Shown piece after piece: positions 9,651 to 19,500 of a stretch of DNA of 64,000 nucleotides. The notes under the pieces were generated by a model. It searched no databases. It was not told where the DNA came from and was given only the letters and a program-made list of their open reading frames with translations. The DNA is from Skeletonema tropicum (Eukaryota > Bacillariophyta > Thalassiosirophyceae > Thalassiosirales > Thalassiosiraceae). The translations under genes were made by a program, and so were the position numbers. The first letter of the stretch is position 1. Each line of letters starts with the position of its first letter. Where the stretch lies: positions 1,364,001 through 1,428,000 of the forward strand of contig CM074147.1 of assembly GCA_037178625.1 (NCBI GenBank), read 5' to 3'.

Positions 9651-12600
9651 TTAGTGCTCTTGGATGAGCGAAAGTCTTCGTGACCTCACCCTACGGAACA
9701 CGGAACGGAGTCGGGAAATCCTCGATTTCTTTTGCTTTGATCCACGATCGAATTCAACCGGGCGCTCAACGATACCAGAACTATCAACTTCATCAGCATT
9801 GCCGCTGATGAAAATCACGATAGCGGTGATGTCATCACAGTAATCGTTCTTCTCGGCCCACAACTCAGCGGATGCCTTCACAAGTGTTCGAGCAGCATCT
9901 GCTGGGTCATCGATCTCGTTCACAATCCTCATGATAGTTTCGACATCAAGGTCTGATAAGAAGTAGTATTGTCAAGATGAAGCAAAAGAACATGTTAGAC
10001 GCGCGAGGAATTCTCAACTCATAGTGATGTCTCCGAAAATCATCGAGTATCTACACAACTTACACTCTGTGACGCCATCACTTGCGATGACGATAACATC
10101 ATCATCATGAACACTTAGCTGCTTGAACTCTGGCTTCTCCGACACTCCAATACCATGTGCCACAATATCGCCAAGAGACCTCGTAAATGCAACTCCAGGA
10201 ACTTTCTCAACAGAGGTACCTGACCAAATTCTTGGCACATAACTCTCGTCGTCGTTGTGCACGAGAGAAATCGATGAGTGTGTTGAAGCTAGATTGATCA
10301 CCTTCCTAAGTGATTGATTCAAGCTATGATCAGTCGTATCCAAGGTGTCGCTCTGAAGACTGCTCTTGCTACTAGGCGGTTCAGAGAACTTCATGAGATC
10401 GGACAAAGATTGATGAAAGTGGGTGCTGTCTTTGAGGTTGGGACGACGGCTCCTAGGCTTCATGCTCTTGTCGCTGCCCCTCTGGACCTGCTTACCGTTA
10501 ACGATGCTGTGGCTACACGAAGTGCTAGCAGGATCAACCTCAGGCGCAGACTCCGCCAATGAGTGGAGTGAGTGCATTGAGTGCAGTGAATCGAGGGGTT
10601 TGTTTGAGATACTTCTTGCCAGGGAGGATGAGCTCTTCTTTGTCATGTGGCCTTTGATTTCATCGTACTCCTCAGTTGACATGATCAAGCCGCCTTTTCT
10701 CTCAATTCTTGTTACTTCGTCTGGACGACGCAAATCGTGAGGATCTGTGAGGAACACCGGGGTGCGCCTGTTGCTTTTCGATCCAATAATAGCAGCTGAG
10801 TCACCTGCATAAGCAATTGTGAGTAAGCTCCCTTTGAGACATGCAATGACCGATGTCGAGCCAGAGAGCTCAGCGTTGATTGCGGCTGATTTGGTCATAA
10901 TGGCATGAGTGTCCGTGTGCGCCTTCGAAATCGACACCTTGGTTGTATTCCCTTCGGAAAGTTGCTCTTCATAGATATCACCGAGGGTTGCCTTACAGAG
11001 CTGACTACAGCGCCCTCCATCTTCACCATGTCCGTCAAAAACACCGAAGAAGTGATTCTGCGTGTCATCGGCAACACGAATGTCAAACGAGTCCTGGTTT
11101 TCCTTCGTTGGGTTGGCCGGGTAGTAACCTTTCTGCGAACAAGCGCCGCACGCAAACGTACCAATTCCTTGGAGGACGCCTTTTTCAGTGAACTCCTCGA
11201 CAAGTTCGCTCTCGTTGAGCTTTTTCAAGATGGTATCCTTCTTCATGGCTGCCTTCAAGGATTCGTCGATGGACCAATTTTCGCTCAGTCGCTTGGCATC
11301 CATCTTGAGGACTTCAGCTTGATGGACTCTGCGATTGTAATCTGCGACATTCTCCTTCTTCAATTCCTCATACATCTCTTTCACGCCGTCTTTGTTGAGA
11401 AGAGCAAACTCTTCCAGCTGGGCTTCAGTGAATTGCAGTACTGGAGTAGAGTAGAATTTCATGTATCGTACAATGAGCATGTGAGTAGATGATACAAAGA
11501 ACTAGACGTACATGATGCCAGAATGAAAAGAAGTGAAACTCTTACCATCACACGCTGCCTTCACATGTGCAGCCTCGTACTCAAAGTATTTCATCGCGTC
11601 ATAGGCCAATGACTCAATGATCATGAGATCTTCTTTCTTCAATCCAGTTTGAGGATGTTTCCACTTGGCCATTTGCTCCTTCGCAAAGCTTTCGCCTCTG
11701 CACAGGTTCTCGAACTGTTGGGATAGCGTATGTGCCTTGACCGATTCACTCCCATGTTTGGCTTGGCTGACTGATACAGCAACCGGAGCAATACTCATTA
11801 CACTAGCCTGGCGCTTGACCCCTCCAAAGCGGCGATCCCCGATGAAATCATAGATTTGACTAAGAATGGGAAACAAGAATAATCAGAACAACGGATGAGC
11901 CAGAGTCAGAGAATGAGTTGAAGTAAAAGAAGAATATTTATGCAGAGCAGGGATGAGAAAGAATCGAACTTACCTGATCACATTCTCCTTGTCTTCAAGT
12001 AGCTCTTCATACTTGATATTGATGATTATGTCGGGTGTATCATCAAAGATAGCAATAGCTTGTTTTTGGAGCTTCGCCCACTTCTTCACAATGGCGTAAT
12101 AATGCTTATCGCCAACTGGAGTCTTCATGAATGACATGGCAACATCTCTGGGATCTCTTACGAGGTAAATGTAGCGAAGTCGCCTTTCTCCATAAAACTT
12201 GAGCAGAGAGGTGTGATAAGCACTCATTCCCATGCTCTTGCACATCCAAAGCTCTTTCCCATTTGCATCAGCGAAGAAATCCATGAGGGAATCAAAGATG
12301 GATAGCAGGTACAGCTCATTATCCAGCTCGCCTTGCTCCTGAAGCTTGATGCGCTCACATGACGATTTGGCCTGATCACAAACCGTCTGCCGGCAAAAGA
12401 TGATCCGCTGGCCGTACTTGTCGTTCCAAGGAACTTGATTCCGCTCGACGAATGTACAAACATGATCAACAAGGATATTGAAGTTTTCATCCTGAGATAG
12501 GTCTCCAAACTTCGAGATTAGTGGGAGGAATTCTCGCATGACATGAGGTGGATGGGGCCCGACTAAGTCCTCGCGTTGGTCTAGCATTGTCCTTAGCCAG

Positions 12601-13874
12601 TTACTCCCAGATCGTTGCGACCCGATCATGAAGAATACCGGCTTCTTGTTACTGTCGCTGCTATCTTCCGGGTCATTTGGTAGCACGATATCCTCACTGA
12701 ACCACGAGTGTGACATCAAATCCTCGGCTCCTGCACGGTCATCTGGATCAACAACGAGGAGGTCATCAATAAAGTCTTTGGCTGCGTCTGAGATGTGACT
12801 CCAATACTTGTCGTCAAAGTTGAAGTCTCCCTTGACAATTAGATTCTTAATTTCATCTTCATTCTTGCCATGGAAGGGCTGATATCCTCCCATGAGGACA
12901 AAGGCAAGGACTCCAGTACTCCAAACATCACATTTCACGCCATATTGATGTTTCATGAGAATTTCCGGAGCCACATACGATGGCGTTCCACAGAGTGTTA
13001 CAAGGCAGTTTGGAGTAACTTCTCTCTTACTGAAGCCGAAGTCTCCAAGCTTGACGACTAGGTCATTGCCTGAGGATGAGACGAGGATGTTTTCAGGCTT
13101 GATATCACTTTTTGTATGACGAAAGTGGAAGGAACAAGACACAGATGATGATGTAAGTATTAGATGTGATGATGATTATGTCAGTATCAGTCATAATATA
13201 AGCCAAGCAGATCTGAGGTGGCCGTAGCTAACAACAGAGAAGGAATGAGAGGAGGAATCTTTATGCATGCAACTTACCGATGAGCAATCGAATGAGAATG
13301 AAGATGTGTGATTGCAGACACAAGCGAGTGGCAAATACTACGTGCGCTAACCTCATCAAGAACATTCTCTTTTTCGATAATGTCAAGAAGATCTCCACCA
13401 TTCATGTACTCCAGAATAATGCGATAGCTCTCTGTCTCGCGGTAGGCATCGTGGATAGCTGTTCATTAATGTAAAACAAAAAAGGAGGGAACAGGATTCG
13501 GAATTGATTGAGTTATCATTAGCAGGAGAGGCAGATTCATACAGAACGGAACGCAGCGGACAATGCAACTCACCAAGAATATTGTCATGAGAAAGTTCAC
13601 GCAAAAATCCGATTTCAGCCACCAATCGCTTCTCCTCCTCATCACAAAGTACCGTCCGATCAATCACCTTAACTGCGACCTGTGCCGACGTGACAATGTT
13701 AGACCCGAGGTAAACTTTTGAGAAAGCTCCTGTGCCACAGATGTTGGAAAGTTTTACTTGTACGTATTTTTCATTGAAGTTGGATTTGCTCCACAGAGGC
13801 AGCGATTTGTCTCGCTCATCCTCGTCATTGTGGATAGGTGATTGCGAGTGGGTTGTTGAACTTGGACTACTCAT
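9651..13874 (-). CDS. Protein kinase - sulfotransferase - PP2C phosphatase fusion (six exons)
   Basis: Exons on the minus strand: 13574-13874, 13278-13458, 11974-13107, 11546-11859, 10064-11440, 9651-9952. The five GT-AG introns are 105-170 bp, all phases agree, and the total is 1202 residues. Kinase, about residues 42-298: glycine loop CGTGAFSKVYLG, VAVKVIDR lysine (K69), HRDIKPEN (catalytic D162, assembled across intron 2), DFG 183-185, APE 207-209; it looks CAMK-like and active. Sulfotransferase, about 315-540: FMIGSQRSGSNWL (PAPS P loop, 320-332) and YLVRDPRDVAMSF (near 475-487). PP2C, about 735-1180: ENQDSF, FFGVFDGHGEDGG, AYAGDSAAI, FTRSLGD, IASDGVTE and CDDITAIVI, with a Ser-rich insertion of about 100 residues. 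The C terminus is basic. Intron 2 joins inside the catalytic loop and intron 5 lies inside PP2C, so the domains belong to one gene. Substrates are unknown. Confidence 0.85.
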
Positions 13875-14480
13875 GCTCTATATTTATGATTTGGATTTGT
13901 TGTGTTGTTACTCCTCACGTGCGTTTTATGACCCCAGCAACTTGATAATTGAACGCAGACCCAATTCTTTCTGTCACAAAAAAGGCTCTTTAGGCGAAAC
14001 TTTAGGCTACTATCGCTACCAAATAATGAGCCACTAGCGTTAGAGAGAGATAGAGAGACACCAGTTGTGGTGTTGTGGCTGGTTGTGGTAGGAGAGAGAT
14101 GGTAGGCGAGATAGATGCATCGATAGGTCGGGCTCATCTAATCAAAAAGAGAACACATCAACCTCTTCAGGGTAAATAAGCAGGGTTGGCGTCGTTTGTG
14201 GATTTTAAAAGATCTCGTGTTACCATCTCGTCAGCAGTATTTACTCGAATTTAGCGATCGTGTACAAGTTCCGACGTGATCTCATACTTTCTTTCTTTCT
14301 CAGCATAGGAGTAAATGCGTCAACCCTGCTTATTTATTCTTGGTCATTCGCTGTATGTTACATATATTCTTGGGGTCATTCAGCAAAATGACGTCAGAAG
14401 AAAGAGAGGACTAGAGCCATTTTTTAGATGTAGACTATCCAAGATCCAAGCTACGAAGCTTGCTCTACTTGGAGCTTTTA
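13875..14480. repeat. Upstream region of the fusion gene with a short inverted repeat
   Basis: No gene is supported here; this must include the promoter of the minus-strand fusion gene. A perfect 15-bp inverted pair sits at 14174-14188 (AAATAAGCAGGGTTG) and 14321-14335 (CAACCCTGCTTATTT), bracketing about 132 bp. This could be a small foldback element or MITE relic; no target duplication was found. Confidence 0.5.
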
Positions 14481-15513
14481 GGTGCGGTCCGAGCAAAATT
14501 GCATCGTACGTATCATTTTGATAGCCGCTACAAAAAAACATGCAGCGCTGTCCGAGCAACTGCACGTTCTGCACGTTTTTTTCCTTACGACAACGGCCGG
14601 ATTCGACAATCCGTATCGACCATGATAGCCGCTACTCTCATAGCCACCACGTTGCCCCAACCCTACCAATAGTAATATCCAGTGAATTATATCGCAGGCA
14701 ACACCTTATACAACGATTCAGCCGCAGGGTATTATTATTACTACTGCCTACACCGCATAAATAAATGACTAATACATGCTACATAAATATCATTTCTGTC
14801 TATGATGTTGCTATTTTTATCCACCCTATTGTAATATTTTGGACAATAAATAGCCGCCACTTCTTATGTATAATAATATTGATAAGTTCCCTTCTTTACA
14901 GCCGCTCGATCCGCCGTCTACAGGCTTATTGTTGTGTCTGAGTATCGTATTATATTTGCCATTTTTGTGCACATCTTGTGTTCTTGGTGTTTTGGAGGTG
15001 TGGGGGGGCTTGAATGGTCACTCGAGCAGCCGGATTCTCACTACATATCATCATCAGCGACGGGTAGCGGAGGGGTAGTGCATATTATTGTTTATCTTCT
15101 TCTATGGGTGCAGGGAAGGTGGTTGTTTTAATTTCAAATCTCAATGAAGTGGATTACAATGATATTATCACCGCCCCTACAGCAGCCGAAACGCCACCCT
15201 GCTGCGAATACGTCGCCATATATGTCTTCTAAGAGATAGGCCATCGATACCTTGTGAAATATAGTCATGGACTGAGATAGGCGGCCTTACTTGGGGTGCC
15301 ATTGTCATGGCATCTTTTTTTTTGATGTGCTTGTGAGCGTACGATCATGCAGAAATCGAGTTGGCTTTCTGCATGATCGTGCAATCGTACGCATGATTTT
15401 GTTTTTGTTGAAACTTAGTAAAATCCGAGAACTGCACGATCGTACGTAGGGGTATCGATTTAACCTAGGAAAAGCGAAATCGTACGCACGATTAGGTTTG
15501 CTCGGACAGCCCC
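14481..15513. mobile_element. Harbinger-like non-autonomous DNA element (1033 bp)
   Basis: The left end GGTGCGGTCCGAGCAAA and the inverse of the right end GGGGCTGTCCGAGCAAA match at 15 of 17 positions. Both ends abut TTA (14478-14480 and 15514-15516), the 3-bp TWA target duplication typical of PIF/Harbinger transposons, whose ends also start with G-rich triplets. Inside are subterminal repeats: several copies of CGTACG with ATCGTACG-type neighbours, TAGCCGCTAC units near 14522 and 14626, and a perfect 15-bp hairpin stem at 15341-15355/15366-15380. No transposase domain is seen in the short internal frames, so it would depend on a helper in trans. Confidence 0.65.
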
Positions 15514-15580
15514 TTAGGCCTAAGTATTGTATTATATTCCGGAAATCTGAGGAGCTCTATGTAGAGTAGTGTGTCGGAAC

Positions 15581-15899
15581 GATCGTCACATTAGTAAAGA
15601 GGGTCCGCCAGTAGTAAGGATTGAACGGACGAGCAGAAAACATCTAAGAAGCGAGCGGCTTTCAAAGAAGAACGACGCCAGATGCAGAAAGATTTGTATT
15701 CAAATGACGGAGTGAGAAAGGCGTACCAAACCAAAGTGAAAAGTAGCTGGAGTTGCGAGGTCACTCTTTGCTTTATCAACACGCAGGTGCGACGACAACA
15801 CTGAACATTTGAATGGGAGATAGACGCTTGGAATTTGGTTAGTAAGGAGGACCCGATCAAGACTCCACAACGCATTTTCCAAGCAGCTTATTAAATTTT
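15581..15899. repeat. Repeat A, copy A1 (319 bp)
   Basis: Begins GATCGTCACATTAGTAAAG and ends TTATTAAATTTT. By eye it is identical to 23046-23364 in the same orientation, 7465 bp downstream. An open frame of 94 residues on the minus strand is therefore present in both copies, but it shows no known motif and is probably incidental. Confidence 0.85.
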
Positions 15900-16575
15900 T
15901 AAAGTTTGGTGAACGTCTTTGAGAGTCAACGTTCACGGGTTTTGTATGTCTTTTTCCCCCTCCCACCCTCACAACTCTCATACGATGATGCGGATGGTGG
16001 GTTGGAGTGTATAATATTGTTGTCGCACATGGTGCGTGTTGGTCCGGGGGGGTTCCTGACGCGTAGGACCCCTCCAGCAGCTCTTCTCTGCTCGATTTCG
16101 ATCGGCATGGGCAGGGGACGTCTACTCTACGGATATTATTATTTTCCGGGGGGGGTAGGTTGGTGAAGGACGTGAACGCCTTCTAGCAATTTGCTATGCT
16201 GGGGGTGTTCCACGATCAACTTTTGCTGATGGGGGACGGATGATGGATGTTGTATCGATCGATGTGTGGTAGAAGACGGACGTGTTCTTCAATCAGTCAA
16301 ATACATATTTCATAATTTTGGTGGAGACCAGATGCCGCTAGGGGGGCATCGTCTGTGGAAGTTCCCCATCGAGCTGGAGTGTTAGTCATTGGTGGATGGT
16401 TCTCTAGCCAAGCTGAATATTAGGTGCAGCTTGTATCGGACTATCCTTTGTGGAAGATGTGCTGAGATATCTTTTACTGATGAGGGGACGGGATGATGGA
16501 TGTTGTATCGATGGGAGACCGAGGCTCTGTCCTTCCTACTGGGACCATCGGTGCCACATGTGCTGCTACGCATGC

Positions 16576-16593
16576 TACCCTTCCAATACGTCA
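16576..16593. repeat. Target-site duplication, left copy (18 bp)
   Basis: TACCCTTCCAATACGTCA, an exact match to 21503-21520. Just inside lies ATAAATAAATAC, which on the minus strand is the ATTT-repeat 3' tail of the LINE. Confidence 0.85.
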
Positions 16594-19500
16594 ATAAATA
16601 AATACAAAGTTAATCAGATTAGATATCTATGATACTAAAAGGGACCTGCTTCGGTACAACTGTACGGTCTTTTCTATTGCCGAATGGCTTTCCAGACAGC
16701 AAGACGGGAAACTTCCCGTAGGAGTCAAGGACTCCTCTTAAACGCCGAAGCGTCTGTAACCAGGTGAGAGTGCTCCTGCGACACATAGTTGGGACTCAAT
16801 TCTTTCAGTCAGGGTGGTGCTGTTTCCGTTTCTTCCTCTTCGGCGGAGCATGGCGTTGAGTGGTAGCTAACAATGTGGCCTCCCCAAAAACTACGGACTC
16901 TGCTTTGCGTTTCTTGTTCAATAGTGAATGTGTCTGTTGCAATGGCGTGGGGTCTGTGACCAAGATTTTCCCCCGAGTTTTGGGACCTCCCGGGATAATT
17001 CGCTTGTTGTTGCGACGTCGCTTTGCGCGCTCCTTGCCTTTTGAGTGCTTGACTGCGGCAGAAGCTTTCTTTGCTGGAAGAGGTTTGATCTTAGATTGGC
17101 CATTTCGGCTCCTCTCATTGCTCTGTGTTGGGCGTTGACGCCGCCTCGATTGGACTGCCCGTACTGCAGGTGGTACAGGCCTGTTGGTACTCGCTAGCCA
17201 CAACAGCATCGCCACCCTACTTCGGGTGTCTAACAGCTGGAAATCTCCCTCATTGTACGAGGAAGGGGACAGAGGGATCTGCTGAGCCAGCATAGTCGCA
17301 TTAGCGAGGACAAACAATCCACAGTCGTGTCCATTGGTTTGTTTCGGAGAATTGTTGGAGGCATCTTCTAGTGACCACTCTGCTTTCCAATCGTCGCTCG
17401 GTACCCCGTGAAGTTCACTGTATTTGTCCCCCAAATACCTTAACATTGAAGTCAGATAAAATTGATTGCCCGGCTTCCTACCTTGGGAATCCCACAGGGT
17501 AATAACCTTTGTTTCTGTATTCGCCCTGAGTAATAGCCAGTGAGTTCTAGAGTGGTTGATCGGCACGAAGATCTCTTTCACCCCCAAAATCTTATTCTTC
17601 CTCCTTAAACGATTTCCCCAGCGTTTAACGCCGTCAAAGTTGTAGGACGGAGCAGACCTGCCGTCAGCCCCCGTACGTAGGAGAGTTGACATGAAGAATG
17701 AGTTGAAGATGTAGACATGTTGCCGATTCACCTTTGGGAGGAGGACTCTGAGGAGATAGCCATTGATAACTTCATCATTCAGCCACTGAGGGGGTCGCAA
17801 AGACCGCATTGCATCACGCCGAACCTTGTCCCCTCCTTGGAGGCATAACTGAAAATTAGCTGGCACGTCCCGCAATAGGGCTCCAACTTGACAGCGGTGT
17901 AAGTCTTCATCCGAGTTCCTTTGCAGAAGCCCAATGCGGTCCTGTTGTTGCGGACTCACAGCCGGTGGGAGAGTTGTAGGAGGCTGAGTAGGTAGGGCGC
18001 TCGGCTGGGCTGGACGCCTTGCTTTTTTCGGGAGAAAGAAGGGAGCGAGTGCTTTTGGTTTGCGCGCAGGTGCGGCAGTCTTTGAAGTACCCGGTGGCTT
18101 TGATTTGCGATCTTCTCGTTGCTTGGCACCGGTCGTGCCTTGTCCAGCAGGAGGCTCCAAAAGCCCGCCTGATTCATCCCCCGCAGCTTGCCTGCTTGCT
18201 ACCGCTGCGTTCAACCAGTATTGTAGTTCAGAGGTCTTTTTCCCATAGAGCTCGTCCGTCGGAATTTCAAGGAGACATCGTGCTTCAGCTGAGAGCCCAT
18301 CAGATCCAAGATTAAGCTGATGTTCGATCTCTCTCAAAATCTCCTCTCTTGAGGCAAGTGCTTTGGTTCCTTGTGTTCGATGATGTTTCGTGAGATTCCT
18401 ACAGATCCACTGTGTATGCGTGAGCGAGAGTAGCTTGTCCAGGAAGCCGCTTGTCCAACTGTCGATGGTCATAAACGAATGGTTCTTTAGGAGGTGCTCC
18501 TTCTGCATCTGGAGCAACTCCTTGGATACTTTCCCCTCCATCACATTTCTCCATCCAATCCTATCTAAGCTATTGCCCACCCTACGCATCTGTTGAGACA
18601 TCCGCCATCCCTGACTATGCACCATGTCAACGAATAGAGTGCTGCCCTGAAGAGAGATAAAAAGGGGTATCCACTTCTGTATGCACGTATGCGTGCAATG
18701 TCCCTCCATCCATTCTTGTAGGTCGTTTATACTATCGAGCAAGAGCCCCCTCCTAATTCGACTCCTACAGCGGTTCAGGTGATCCGCTGTTTCAAAGCAA
18801 CCGCAGTTCGGACATTTATCAGAGGCAGTTTTGTCATATCTGGTTATCATTTGTCCGGTTCCACAATACCCCGAGCATTGTTTCGCGTACCAGAGATTGA
18901 ACATCTTAGGCCTGCGGTCGAGAAGCAGGCGCAACGGTTCCCAAGCAACAGAGTCGAATATGTCAGGGTGTAGGAGTTGTTCATCGGCATAGAACTGTCG
19001 TGCTTTCACCTTCCCTACGTGATACCGTATGTCCTTTGCTAAGTCTGCAGTCTGTTTGATTCCATCGATGATAACAACCGCTGCTTCTAGCGGTAGGCTC
19101 AGAGTGACGGGGAGAGAGGAGAAATTTTCAATTGCTCTCTTTATGGCTGCTTTTGCCCTGAAATCGCAGTCTACGTTCAGTCTAGCTTCCAGAGCCAGGC
19201 AAGCATAGCCCAAGCTGTCGTCCTGGTGTGCTTTCACATGAGACAGCTTGTGCGCAAGAGCCGAGACACTTTGGATTTTCCGCAGGACCCGGAGAATGTC
19301 GTTGTTTTTTGCCGATCCTGGGACACGATCGTATTTTCTGGAAAACGTAAGAATAGTTCCTTTGTTGTCACAAAAGATGTTTGCATTGGACAATGGCACT
19401 CCATAGTGTTCCTCTATTGTCAGTAGGATAAGGTGGATAGCCAACATCCCTAGCTGTTCTCCTCGATAGCTATTTGCCCATTTAGAGTGCTCCGTGAATT

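Noticed and set aside
10905..11492. 195-residue plus-strand frame opposite the PP2C exon
   Set aside because: The minus strand carries the PP2C catalytic motifs and splice sites; the plus-strand frame has no motif.
15591..15875. 94-residue minus-strand ORF present twice (also at 23056-23340)
   Set aside because: It recurs only because repeat A is duplicated identically; it has no known motif and overlaps another open frame, so coding is not supported.
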